A stretch of 32,387 bases of DNA from Apostichopus leukothele (lineage: Eukaryota > Echinodermata > Holothuroidea > Aspidochirotida > Stichopodidae): contig JAAAKB020000013.1 of NCBI GenBank assembly GCA_010014835.2, positions 1,439,920-1,472,306 on the forward strand, read 5' to 3'. The position numbers and the translations under genes were made by a program. Shown here piece by piece: positions 12,301 through 32,387 of this stretch. The notes below the pieces were generated by a model. That model saw only the letters and a list, made by a program, of their open reading frames with translations. It had not been told where the DNA came from and did not search any database. Position 1 is the stretch's first letter. Every line of letters starts with the position of its first letter.

Positions 12301-13253
12301 TTCGATAGAAAACGGAACAATTTAAAATATTGAATCTGAAGTGACATGATAATTTTTCATACCCTACTTTCCTGCATATTGGTAGTTTTGATGAAATGTT
12401 GTCACAACCATACAGTGCAAAGTGTTTTGTTTGATGGTCTGAATATGTGCAGGTTACCAAATTTGATACTAGATTTTACCAATTCAGTGTGAAAATGATT
12501 TTTGCCAGGGAATATTTGCAGGTGCTAGGCAGATATGCCACAGTACAACCCAACAGTGTAGCCAATAGCACTATTTGTTTTAGCATGCATCAAAATGTTT
12601 CAGTGTAGTGTTTTATGAAACTCAAAGAAACTATAGAGGAATGAACAACCAATTCCCAACATCCATCCGTTTTGTTTTCCTTTGTATATATAACTTTGTT
12701 TTCCCCTTCGAAAAACAGGAAGAACTTTAATATGGCATTTACAACATGTTTGAAAGGGGATTACCTAAACTTCACACTCTTACAAGGTCAACCTTGCCTA
12801 ATCCAATGTGTATTCTGCTATTGCCATTAATGAAATTTAAAAATTTGGCTACCTGCTGCAAACACTAGTCTTACCAGATGCTAAGGCATTTAAAACTTCT
12901 CTGTTAATTCATGCCATGTCACAATTCACTGAAATGTTATAATATATTAAGAATTTGAATTTCACCAAAGGAAATCATTTTGTTTTTTAGTCTGAACCAG
13001 TTGGAATAAGACTTACCAAGTCCTCTTTGAGCTTGCTATATCTCTCTGCCTCTTCTTTCTCCAGCTTAGCTTCTTTCCTCTCGGCAGCGATACCTTTCTT
13101 CTTCTGATAATTAAACTGAGTATCTTCTTCAGCTTTCATCATCTCCTGCTTCCTCTTGTCGTACTCGCCTTTCAATTCACCAGAGTTGCTGATTTCTTCA
13201 AATAATACTGTCCTCTCTTTGGGGTTCTTCATCGCTATGGAAACAACGGCTCC
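223..13253 (-). CDS. SMC1A: SMC1 cohesin subunit (SMC1A type), partial: 17 internal exons
   Basis: SMC1 pairs with SMC3, RAD21 and STAG to form cohesin, the nuclear ring ATPase that holds sister chromatids and extrudes loops. Joining 17 minus-strand exons with GT-AG borders gives 2693 nt, about 897 codons, in one open frame. The product is colinear with human SMC1A from about residue 138 to 1034. It contains the end of the N-terminal ATPase lobe ([10 protein letters not shown]), the first coiled coil ([11 protein letters not shown]), the hinge (YGRLIDL to ISGGAS), and the returning coiled coil as far as [13 protein letters not shown]. Missing are the N-terminal 137 residues with Walker A, and about 200 C-terminal residues with the LSGGE signature and Walker B. 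The latter should lie left of base 1. Intact frames and conserved splice phases argue against a retrocopy or pseudogene. Invertebrates usually have a single SMC1; the match is to SMC1A rather than SMC1B. Confidence 0.96.
676..736. repeat. Two-copy 31-bp tandem duplication
   Basis: The segment atctccatggcgatgattat followed by acagtaa occurs at 676 and again at 707, nearly identical, in an SMC1 intron. It looks like a recent local duplication. Confidence 0.9.
1207..1332 (-). CDS. SMC1A: SMC1 exon p: SQ-motif linker and YARESL block
   Basis: The exon has 42 codons, phase 0 at both ends. It starts [17 protein letters not shown] and ends [16 protein letters not shown], then NQDLKD. In human the matching segment carries the two ATM/ATR SQ sites S957 and S966. 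Two SSQ motifs are kept here with longer spacing. The acceptor is CTACAG and the donor GTAAGT. Confidence 0.95.
2127..2272 (-). CDS. SMC1A: SMC1 exon o: returning coiled coil to SMDDIS
   Basis: The exon is 146 nt and runs [20 protein letters not shown], then [20 protein letters not shown], ending DDISEEGE. Human has [20 protein letters not shown] and KGTMDDISQEEG. The acceptor is TGACAG and the donor GTAAAC, phase 0. Confidence 0.95.
2588..2723 (-). CDS. SMC1A: SMC1 exon n: returning coiled coil
   Basis: The exon is 136 nt, starts [13 protein letters not shown] and contains [14 protein letters not shown] (human NDKNHEMEEIRKKL), ending NKEIT plus one base. The acceptor is TCTCAG and the donor GTTTGT. 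Confidence 0.93.
3105..3190 (-). CDS. SMC1A: SMC1 exon m: returning coiled coil
   Basis: This 86-nt exon reads [20 protein letters not shown], then KKEEAKQMK (human [20 protein letters not shown]). The acceptor is ATACAG and the donor GTAAAA. Its phase joins both neighbouring exons. Confidence 0.93.
3379..3441. repeat. 10-bp tandem repeat, six copies
   Basis: Units of accaaatatg with variants accaaaagtg, accaaacatg and accgaacatg lie in a row in an SMC1 intron. Fifty bases further on, 3487-3540 holds a two-copy repeat of agctgtttttatctgtg. Confidence 0.9.
4126..4381 (-). CDS. SMC1A: SMC1 exon l: NNVEDEVF block
   Basis: The exon is 256 nt, starts [10 protein letters not shown] and contains [20 protein letters not shown] (human [20 protein letters not shown]) and [14 protein letters not shown]. 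It ends RDTE plus one base. The acceptor is CCGCAG and the donor GTATTA, a weaker site than its neighbours. Confidence 0.95.
4893..4961 (-). CDS. SMC1A: SMC1 exon k: 69-nt exon, returning coiled coil
   Basis: The exon has 23 codons, phase 0 at both ends: [15 protein letters not shown], then NQDLEAFD. Sequence similarity is low, but the length is exactly what human needs between LEQT and GPRIND. The acceptor is TTATAG and the donor GTAAGT. Confidence 0.85.
5521..6525 (-). repeat. ~32-bp minisatellite made of an SMC1 exon-intron junction
   Basis: About 30 tandem copies of a 31-32-bp unit fill the first kilobase of the 1.5-kb intron after SMC1 exon j. On the gene strand each unit starts ATGAGTGATAGGG and ends in ACA/GTAAGTACTCC, which is the 3' end of the exon followed by its donor. 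Counting copies by eye, 23 have GTAAGTAC (including the authentic site at 6488-6493), four have GTGAGTAC and two have GTCAGTAC. Copies left of about 5690 are degenerate, and the copy near 6366 is cut to 22 bp. Every gene-strand frame closes within two units, so the intronic copies are not coding. Long open frames on the plus strand are by-products of the repeat. Confidence 0.97.
6494..6689 (-). CDS. SMC1A: SMC1 exon j: post-hinge coiled coil; its 3' end is the minisatellite unit
   Basis: The exon is 196 nt, opens [13 protein letters not shown] (identical to human) and ends [16 protein letters not shown]. The donor is GTAAGT after ACA. Human reads LKYSQSDLEQT, and the count from LKY through the next exon to the conserved P (human GPR) is 33 residues in both species, so this donor is the expected one. 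The last 21 coding bases plus the donor recur about 30 times in the following intron. Using any later copy would add VSTP and a stop codon. Confidence 0.95.
7089..7310 (-). CDS. SMC1A: SMC1 exon i: hinge domain, second half
   Basis: The exon is 222 nt and runs [20 protein letters not shown], then [20 protein letters not shown], ending [13 protein letters not shown]. The ISGGAS loop is a hallmark of SMC hinges. Relative to human (LRELKGAKLV) there are three extra residues at the start of the exon. The donor GTAAGT splits the final serine. Confidence 0.97.
8171..8382 (-). CDS. SMC1A: SMC1 exon h: hinge domain, first half
   Basis: The exon is 212 nt and contains [20 protein letters not shown], then [20 protein letters not shown], ending NEQLR with a split arginine. 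It is almost identical to human. The hinge is the SMC1-SMC3 dimerisation site at the top of the arms. The acceptor is TTACAG and the donor GTAAAG. Confidence 0.97.
8956..9169 (-). CDS. SMC1A: SMC1 exon g: coiled coil into hinge
   Basis: The exon is 214 nt and runs from [20 protein letters not shown] through [20 protein letters not shown] to [12 protein letters not shown]. Human has SIKRLYPGSVYGRLIDL here, so the exon ends two residues before the YGRLIDL of the hinge. The acceptor is TTTAG and the donor GTAAGT after GTT, phase 0. Confidence 0.94.
9866..9910 (-). CDS. SMC1A: SMC1 exon f: 45-nt small exon
   Basis: This very short exon encodes [16 protein letters not shown], with both end codons split. 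Human has REIEENQKRIEKLEEYITT here. The acceptor is CTGACAG and the donor GTAAGT. The phase matches both neighbours, which supports the exon despite its length. Confidence 0.88.
10419..10588 (-). CDS. SMC1A: SMC1 exon e: first coiled coil
   Basis: This 170-nt exon encodes [18 protein letters not shown], then [16 protein letters not shown], and ends KQKEHE plus two bases. Human has KYHRLKEEASKRAATLAQ, then FNRDQKADQDRLD. The acceptor is TTTAG and the donor GTAAGT. Confidence 0.94.
10962..11127 (-). CDS. SMC1A: SMC1 exon d: first coiled coil, ESQSQGRDL block
   Basis: The exon is 166 nt, with one base completing the split lysine and then 55 codons. It runs [13 protein letters not shown] to LELEESQ and contains [16 protein letters not shown], nearly identical to human [16 protein letters not shown]. 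The acceptor is TCAAG before GAAATC and the donor is GTCAGT. Confidence 0.95.
11385..11470 (-). CDS. SMC1A: SMC1 exon c: first coiled coil
   Basis: This 86-nt exon encodes [17 protein letters not shown], then [12 protein letters not shown], equivalent to human [20 protein letters not shown]. The acceptor is TTACAG and the donor GTAAGT. It ends after two bases of a lysine codon, which the first base of the next exon completes. Confidence 0.93.
11944..12156 (-). CDS. SMC1A: SMC1 exon b: first coiled coil
   Basis: There are 71 codons, phase 0 at both ends, starting [16 protein letters not shown] (human VRAQVQLQLFKLYHNE) and ending MREK. The acceptor is TGACAG. The donor GTACCC is weak for a major-class intron. 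The exon is rich in K and E with heptad character, as expected for the arm leaving the head. Confidence 0.93.
13017..13253 (-). CDS. SMC1A: SMC1 exon a: end of N-terminal head lobe
   Basis: The exon has 79 codons, equivalent to about human residues 138-216, and reads [15 protein letters not shown] through KLKEDL. The acceptor is ATATAG before GGA and the donor is GTAAGT after TTG; both ends are phase 0. It carries the strongly conserved FEEIS and QFNY blocks that lead from the head into the first coiled coil. One oddity is the second V of GAVVS, where human SMC1A has E (GAVES). This is the most 5' SMC1 exon visible; the preceding exon should end in NFLVFQ and was not found to the right. Confidence 0.95.
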
Positions 13254-13681
13254 CTATATGGCAGAAACAGCATAAATACCACTAGGCTGCACGTTGCAAA
13301 ATATTGTAACACCTTCATAACAACAGCTATGTTGTAAGATCAATTAGCATGCTCCATGATAATACCTCAGAGTATTGCTTTCCTTACACTTCAAATTATA
13401 CTAAAATGACATTTCACATTCCACCATATTTATTCATGCAATGTTTTGTAAAAATTGTTTCTTCTCACTAAATAGGTATATTCAGCTGGTAATAACCACT
13501 GACCTTTAAATGGCTATAACTAACTGACAGTGAAATTACTTTCAGTTTTTTTTTGTAAATGTTGTGGAACCCAACATAAATGCAATTTAACATCTTTGCA
13601 ATCTTGGTATAAGCTGACACTGCCTATGATATACTTCAAAACTGTTTTATATTAAAGCAACCATGTAAATGTTGTCAAGGA

Positions 13682-13790
13682 CTAGTGTTTGCACGGGTTA
13701 TCCGGATACCCGGGTACCCGCCGGACGCGATACTACCCGGTTCCTAATTTATTACCCGAATCCTACGCAAAGTGTGATTTAAAAAAAAAA
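13682..13790. mobile_element. Possible hAT-like transposon end
   Basis: The segment opens tagtgtttgcacgggttatc and continues with a dense set of ACCCG/CGGGT words (tacccgggtacccg, tactacccgg, attacccgaa), much more GC-rich than its surroundings. The start resembles hAT terminal inverted repeats known from animals. No opposite end or target duplication is visible, because the assembly gap follows 80 bp later. Confidence 0.3.
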
Positions 13791-13871
13791 AAAGTTGGCA
13801 AACTGACGGTTAGGCAGATTTCCCATTGACTTAGTGTGGTGTTAGGCTACCATGTGGTCGATGATAACAGC

Positions 13872-13971
13872 NNNNNNNNNNNNNNNNNNNNNNNNNNNNN
13901 NNNNNNNNNNNNNNNNNNNNNNNNNNNNNNNNNNNNNNNNNNNNNNNNNNNNNNNNNNNNNNNNNNNNNNN
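13872..13971. other. Assembly gap, 100 N
   Basis: A run of exactly 100 undetermined bases, a conventional placeholder for a gap of unknown size. It lies where the SMC1 N-terminal exons and promoter would be expected, 0.6 kb upstream of the first visible SMC1 exon. Confidence 0.99.
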
Positions 13972-14499
13972 TCATATACAGGAATGCACTGTGAACATTG
14001 TGATGTACAAGGCAATTGGTTACCTTCCCAGCTAACCAAACCCTCTGGACTCCTGCTCTAATTCGATAGATGTGTTGTAGTCGAGTCAACCACATCAGAG
14101 TGCAGTAATGTATTTGTCAAAGTGCTAGTACGAATCCTAAGTGTACGCAACTTTTTCTCAAGAAATAAGTTACCCGTTTTTGCAGACTCAAACTTAACAT
14201 TAAAACCTACACACTGTGTTCAAATCCTGTCTGGACGACACCTCTTGCTCTGACCAGAAATACAACATTAACATTGCAGCTTCGATGATGTAATTAGATA
14301 TTCTAGCAATATAGTATCTGAAGGTTCCCTTCTCGAGATATTCTTAAGACCTCCACAGATTCTCCGTTTCATTGACATCAAAGAACCATTGAGTTACACA
14401 GACTACAACATCGTCAATGTTGCCCTTTCATTGACTTTTGCAAATGACCTGCACCATGAAAGAATATGTCTCGTCATGCGTGCGTAACATATAACAATC

Positions 14500-14622
14500 T
14501 CATTTTAGATAATTTGGCTTGCTTAACTCTTGTCCTCTGACAAATAACGCTTGTCTGTTAATTCCATACCATACCTTTAAAAGAGGAACTTTAAAAAATA
14601 TTGGACTTAGCTCTGCTTTGAA
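14500..14622 (-). pseudogene. Diverged copy of the 15868-16062 reading frame
   Basis: The frame starts FKAELS (against FKAALS) and has RGQEL at codons 29-33, one codon earlier than the RGQDL of the other copy. The middle is strongly diverged and the frame ends at TGA after 40 codons. The acceptor position lacks a pyrimidine tract. An internal TTAAAG/GTATGG could act as a donor. This suggests an old tandem duplication with one decaying copy, or two members of an unidentified repeat. Confidence 0.3.
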
Positions 14623-15867
14623 CTCAATGATCTTGGCCTCATTTTCTACTTTCTGCCAACCTCAAATAATAATTAGCTGACCTCAACTTCTAACATTAGC
14701 TCATTGGTCTCAAGTAAGGGGCATCCAAACTTTCATGATCCATTCAACAGTCCGCTGGAGATATCCTGTTTACAGGAAAGGCGTTACACACATATACACA
14801 CCATTATGATTGCAATTTACACTGAAACCCAAAAATGGATATAGCATTCTGTGTTGTCTTCCAATCATGGATAACACAGCTTGCAGGGCATTTTGACTCT
14901 GCACTAGAAATGAGCAAATAAGTGGGTGCAAATAACTTGAACTAGGCAGGAGGGAATTTTTGTGGGAATATTATATAATAATAAAGGGATAAAAATTTTC
15001 TCTGTGAGGAAACTTCAAATAGTGATATGATTAATTTCTGGGTTTAACTTTAAAAAAATCATAAGGCAGACTAGTCAAGTTTCAACAACTAAGAGAAAGA
15101 CTGGAAGATATAATATGGCACAGTGCTTAAACTGAACAACATATGAACAACTAGTTTGGGAGAATATGTAGCACTATTTGATTACTTCTTTATTCATGTT
15201 CATATTCATGTTCATGGTGAAAGAAGTTTCAAAGTTACATCAATTCTAATTTACTAATGATTTTATTCATTGGTTTGGTATGACTGTCAAAAGCTAGCAA
15301 CTAAATCCACAAACTTAATTGTTTTCACTATGAGTTTGGACGAAATAACAGGATTCTTTTACTAAAAATTGCAGCAAAGTACCTTTAATAGAACAGTTAC
15401 TTTTCAACCATTGTCAATGGACAGATAGACACTTGAACATGACAGTAGCTTAACTAGTAGAGTCAAAATTAAGATAAAGACCAGAAGGAACCTCAGATTG
15501 AAGCAATGGTCAGTTTAAATTAGCAGTACTCAGAATATCGCCATGTAAAATACAAGTCAAAACACGATAAAAACACAAATATGGAACATTTGTACCAAAA
15601 GGTATCTTTCATTTTACATAACTGAGCGGAATGATTTGAAAATATACAAATCTTTAAGAAAATGCATTTCACAAAATATTTAAATAACAATTTTGATAAC
15701 ACAAAAAGGGAAGATGAGAAAATGTCCTACATACTATCTTGAAGATTAACAGCAAGTTGCAGTTAGTTATGAACATTGTAGGTCGCAACACTAGTTCAAC
15801 AACCATAACCCTACCACCTTGAACCAACAATACAACCAGTCATTCACCATCATACATTCGAGTAAGT

Positions 15868-16062
15868 TCATGGATAAGTAAGAATAATAAGATCAGCATC
15901 ATCATCATTCCATACTGTCTGTCTGTGTGAGCAATCAATACAGTCACTGTCACCTAAATTCAGATCCTGTCCTCTTGCAAATCCTGCAAGCTTCTCACTA
16001 ACTTCTATAACATTCTTTGGATGACAAACATATTCAGTTTTTTGACTTAGTGCTGCTTTGAA
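15868..16062 (-). CDS. Unrecognised terminal-exon-like reading frame, 64 codons
   Basis: After an acceptor-like TTTCAG (16063-16068) an open frame of 64 codons runs to TGA. It begins FKAALSQKTEYVCHPKNVIE, contains VSEKLAGFARGQDLNLGD and a CIDC pair, and ends in an acidic WNDDDADLIILTYP. An in-frame TGA just before the acceptor fits an exon start. I do not recognise the family. It lies about 1 kb downstream of the RUVBL1 stop on the same strand, so it could be an alternative last exon, a separate gene, or a chance frame. A diverged copy at 14500-14622 supports a real origin. Confidence 0.35.
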   Translation of the reverse strand, partial: FKAALSQKTEYVCHPKNVIEVSEKLAGFARGQDLNLGDSDCIDCSHRQTVWNDDDADLIILTYP

Positions 16063-17046
16063 CTGAAATCACCATAGTGTAGTAGTGTAACAGATTCTTT
16101 TACTTTTATTATGCACATGAACTGCAAATGAAGTGTTCAGTGGCAAACATAGCTGGTCTATATTACGGTTAAGCAATCATGTTTATTGTACGCTAGACAT
16201 TCTCTTTTGCTTGTATAAAATCAGGAAACCATTATGTTATAAAATTCTTTCTCCTATATAGTACCTTCGTTTTATGCTATGGCCGGACCATGCTTTGCCT
16301 CTTATGTTACAGTAGTTACTGTTACAGTTTATAAATCTATAGAAACTACATATTGAGGTGTCTTTCTATATTTTCTATGTGTTTGTTCGAACAGTAGATT
16401 AAACTCATATACAGAGGTTACATTAGCCTAATTTCCTAACTCCACACATGGAATAGCCAAACTTGTCCAGTATCCAGCTGAAACAAAAACAACTTCAAAC
16501 TGTTGTGAGTAGCAGAATGCATCCAATGCTTTGCATTTAACTCCAAGTATATACTAAGTAAGTAGCAGATCCATTGACATTCCCTTTAACAATAGATAAC
16601 AGACAAAAAACTGGCCAAGGTAGCACTTGAAGGTTCTGTTTTGACAACTAATATACCTTAATCATTTGTATCGTCATCAAATCACTAAAATTGGATGTCA
16701 CCAAATTCCATCTAGGAATGCACAGTGCAATACTCAGAGGGAATTTTTTATGTGCTGGTGAATAGGGAATCATATTTTCACTCTGAACCAAGACAGGGCA
16801 ACAACTTTAATAATGAGAATAAAGACGAGGTTAAACAAATATGCATCACATACTCAGGTGAGGTAGTCCAGTAAATAAGTAGGTCCATGTGACCAATGCT
16901 GGCTCTGTAGCTAGCTTACTTCCACTAACAAATAATCCTAGGACGTACACAGGAGGGTCTTTTCGTTGCAACTGGCATGCATCTCCTTGTAATGCACTAT
17001 TCACAGCAAATGTTTCTGTCCATTACAGCAGAGAAAGTGAACATAC

Positions 17047-29397
<12,351 letters not shown>

Positions 29398-29915
29398 TTA
29401 ATTACATTATACCTTATTTGTGTCTTATTGTATGGTCATTTTCACAATCAGTGGTCATGGTGTAACTTTTGTACAATGAGGGCCAAAATTTCAAACACCA
29501 TATATATTGTAAAATACTAACATCACATGTAAAAGGGTTAACATTTTTGAAATTTCAACTTTTCGGAGCTTAAACATATACGCCTATGGGTGTAATTTTT
29601 CGGAGACTGTTGCATTGTAGGAAAAAATATTTTTTGCTAATAGAAGTATGCACTCAATCTCAATGTATTTTCATAACATCTTTAATCAAACACCGATCTA
29701 AATAAAAGCATTTATGCCAAGTACTGTAGCAGAGAATGTACGTTAACGTACAACTAGTGAAACACGTCAATGAATACAGAATATAATAGTGTTATGTTAT
29801 AAAATATACTGTAGGTAAATGTCAGGTAAAGCAAATATGGGCATTTAAAAAGCAATTGTTGTAAACATTGGGTTGAATTCTCAAATGATTATCTCATAAA
29901 AAACATATTGTATAC

Positions 29916-29980
29916 CTTCAGTCTCTTTTGTTTCGGAGGTGATGCTAAATGTTTACACAACCCAGAAGGCTTGATGCATT
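29916..29980 (-). CDS. Candidate 65-nt exon upstream of RUVBL1 exons
   Basis: A segment bounded by TTTTAG and GTATAC is open in one frame. It encodes CIKPSGLCKHLASPPKQKRL plus K and ends at phase 0, which matches the phase-0 start of the next RUVBL1 exon. The stretch SGLCKHLAS resembles human RUVBL1 SGLAKQAAS at the right place. However, the near-invariant GLVGQENARE that should follow is absent and the segment is two codons short. It may be a rapidly changed exon, an alternative exon or coincidence. Confidence 0.25.
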
Positions 29981-31844
29981 CTAAAACACATAGAACTTAA
30001 CTTGGAAAGTATGAAAAACATTAGTAGGATATGTTGATAATATTTTGATGACATTCATGATATTGGAAACATGACTGCTTTTGCTGCCATTCATGATAAC
30101 TTGGAGACAATACTGTATCTGATCAATATCATTTGGTTAAATTCACAATGTTTTGGCTAATTACATATGAAATATTTAATCCCCAAGAAATGATTAACAT
30201 TGTGTAGCCATTAGCCATTCTGACAGCTAGTTACAATATCATTTATGTTGGCTACACTTTTGGCAGTGAAGCTTACTGTCGCATTCCTGTAACCTTTTAC
30301 AAATTTGAAAGGATATTCAGTCTAATATTCTTGAAAAAAACATCATTAACATGACCCACTGAAACCACAGTCTATCAAAGTTTCTGTGAAAAGTTAGGTT
30401 AACACTTGTCAAAAACTGCATAAAATGATACGCTCACACTCCTGTCTAAAAACGTTTACATTACAAAAAATGACTTTATAAAATCATAACAATCAACCAC
30501 AAGGTACAGGGTTCACAACATTTCTATTACAGAGATGTTTAATGCTAAAAATAGTCAATGATGCTTTTCCAAAGTTCCCTTGATTGAATTGGTTAATAGT
30601 CCCTTAACCATTGTCTACAGACATTCTTGCATCTGTATTGCTCAATGAACACGAAGTATGCAACTACTTGTAACGTTACCTTCCCCTGTGTAGACATGTA
30701 GCAAAGTTTGTGGTATAGTTTATTATATGTGTGCAGTGAAATATCATGTTAGGCCTTGTTGTCACATACAGTACCAACGTTTCCACAACAAGGGCTCATG
30801 GTACTGTAGGAAGATGCCCTTGAATTGTTTCTGAGACTATCATGTAATATTTGAATCTTTGTTTTGATCAGAAAATGTTATGAGTTTAATGGCAATCTAT
30901 GAATTTTGTGGGCAGCTTACATCTCTGATACTGAAAAGGATTTTTCATCTCAAGCGTATGTTTGTTCTCTCCACATTGAGAGTTGCTAATATACTGTAGA
31001 ATGTGCATTAATTAATACAACAGTAGTTTCTTCGTTGCAAACTTTTCGCAGTCCCTTTGACCACGTGCTTCAGTCAATTTTTGGGATGCTACATGTGTGT
31101 GTAAACTACTGTACTTCAAGTAGCAATTGAAGTCTGATATTTTTAATTCAACATTATGTAAAAAGTTATTTCTGTAGGCCTACTGTAATTTTTGCTGCAA
31201 ACCCTACATAGCACCCATGGTATATATTGGATCAGGTTTTGAGGATTTGCGCATGTGTATTTGAAAGTCCTAAGTTTGAACAGGCCTATGTACATACAGT
31301 TGTGAACGGTGTAGAATTTAGCATGAGAATTGCACACTGTAGCCTAGGTACAGGGATTTTTGAAGAGTTGGTTGTTGCTGCAAGGTCAAAGCATGGAGCT
31401 GTACAGAGTTGGCGAGTAGGGAAGTACAAGGGTAGTTTAAAGAGAGGCTGGGCAGTGAAAATCGGTTGAAGGAGCAAGGAGGATGAAAAGAGGAGCGGGC
31501 CACTCGGCCATATGCACTAGGCCTATTTATTGAATAGAACATTCACAAAGTATTGACAAAGATACTATCACAAGTTTACAACTACACTAATGAAAGTACT
31601 GTAGGTCATACAATAAACGCAATTGGTGTCCAATAGCTACGAAAGCTTTTTTTACGGGATGCAATCATTTTTGGGGACTTGCAGCTGTGGGGCACAAACT
31701 TTTTCTCTCGTAACATTACTGACACAATACATTTTCAAATTAAACAAAACTGTTAGCAAACTGCTTATCCACTAAAGAGCCTGTATAAGAGTGTAGGGTA
31801 CAGTCTGTAGTGTAAGACGAGGGCCGTGTCATTTCGCCATAGAA

Positions 31845-31931
31845 AATGTGCTCTTTCCGCCATATAAGTGCCATTCCGCCATGTTACTCCGATGGCGGTA
31901 AAGCACTTTTGTATGGCGGAAAGAGCACATT
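31845..31931. repeat. Inverted repeat (hairpin) with CCGCCAT motifs
   Basis: The left arm aatgtgctctttccgccata (31845-31864) is the exact reverse complement of 31912-31931. Inside it a second, imperfect arm pair (aagtgc and ccgccat) extends the palindrome almost to a loop near 31883. Two ccgccat words in the left half and two atggcgg words in the right half occur in under 90 bp. A foldback element or a palindromic regulatory site are both possible. Confidence 0.85.
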
Positions 31932-32387
31932 ATGGTGGGTGCACTGTAAGCCTTTATGCACTGTATATTGCTTCGCTTCACACTACCTAGGCCCGCAAAA
32001 TCCACAAAATTGGTCATGTAAATCAACAATCAGAATTGGTCTTTTTAATAAACAATCAACCTAAATTAATTCAATTTATTCAACCAACAATATTATATAT
32101 TTGAAATTGAAGACAGTGTATCGACTCTTACGAACTTAACAATTAAAACTATTCAATCAACATGTAGCATGGTGGTCTCATAATTGACGCACTGAAGAAT
32201 TTGATTGACGATGTCTATCAACGAAAAATCCAAATCACTCAACTGTATGTGTTTTTCATATGTGTAGTTCATCAGAATTGTAATGATCTCAAAATTTTTA
32301 TATTGTTCTATGCCTACGCAACGTACAATTGAGAAGAATTTGACCACAAAATGTCTGCTGTGTCAAGTTTTTTCATACCCCTAAATG

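Larger units (their letters stand above)
336..13016 (-). other. SMC1 introns without recognisable content
   Basis: Introns at 336-1206, 1333-2126, 2273-2587, 2724-3104, 3191-4125, 4382-4892, 6690-7088, 7311-8170, 8383-8955, 9170-9865, 9911-10418, 10589-10961, 11128-11384, 11471-11943 and 12157-13016 are 0.26-0.94 kb, AT-rich and lack convincing genes. Short tandem duplications inside them are listed separately. All open frames there read as chance. Confidence 0.7.
13254..17046. other. Region between RUVBL1 stop and first visible SMC1 exon
   Basis: This 3.8 kb should contain the RUVBL1 3' UTR and the SMC1 promoter and N-terminal exons. Reading all frames for SMC1 landmarks (GPNGSGKSN, EKTSNLRVKTLRDLIHG, KARNFLVFQ) gave nothing. 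It holds the gap, the ACCCG-rich element and the two unrecognised reading frames listed separately. I see nothing else. Confidence 0.7.

Noticed and set aside
223-13253. SMC1 as a pseudogene because both ends are missing.
   Set aside because: All 17 exons are open with compatible phases and consensus splice sites. The left end is cut by the window and the right by an assembly gap.

Overview
The window is nuclear DNA from a multicellular animal. It carries intron-rich genes with GT-AG splice sites, AT-rich introns, microsatellites, a decayed LINE and a diverged TGACCT-rich dispersed repeat. Codon-level similarity to human proteins together with this repeat style suggests a marine deuterostome invertebrate, most likely an echinoderm. 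That placement is an inference and the species cannot be fixed from the sequence.

Two conserved genes lie on the minus strand. The left 13.2 kb holds 17 internal coding exons of the cohesin subunit SMC1 (SMC1A type), about 897 codons matching roughly human residues 138-1034. The C-terminal ATPase half continues beyond base 1. The N-terminal Walker A exons are not visible anywhere to the right. From 17.0 to 29.4 kb lie eight exons of RUVBL1 (pontin), from human residue 48 to the stop codon. They total 409 codons, exactly the number expected for a gap-free match to human. The first exon or exons should lie right of 29.4 kb, probably beyond the window. SMC1 acts in sister-chromatid cohesion, loop extrusion and DNA-damage signalling. 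RUVBL1 acts in INO80, SRCAP, TIP60 and R2TP complexes. The sequence does not show any co-regulation of the two.

The 3.8 kb between them (13254-17046) has a 100-N assembly gap, a possible hAT-like transposon end beside it, and an unrecognised terminal-exon-like reading frame with a second diverged copy.

The most striking feature is at 5521-6525. A roughly 32-bp minisatellite of about 30 copies consists of the exon-intron junction of an SMC1 exon, repeated into the intron. Each full unit carries the last seven codons of the exon plus its 5' splice site. The authentic donor is therefore followed by some 26 near-identical decoy donors. Other points of interest are a frameshifted LINE fragment antisense in a RUVBL1 intron, a 3-kb cluster of repeats spreading nuclear-receptor-like half-sites, a hairpin built of CCGCCAT motifs near the right end, and a possible extra exon upstream of RUVBL1.
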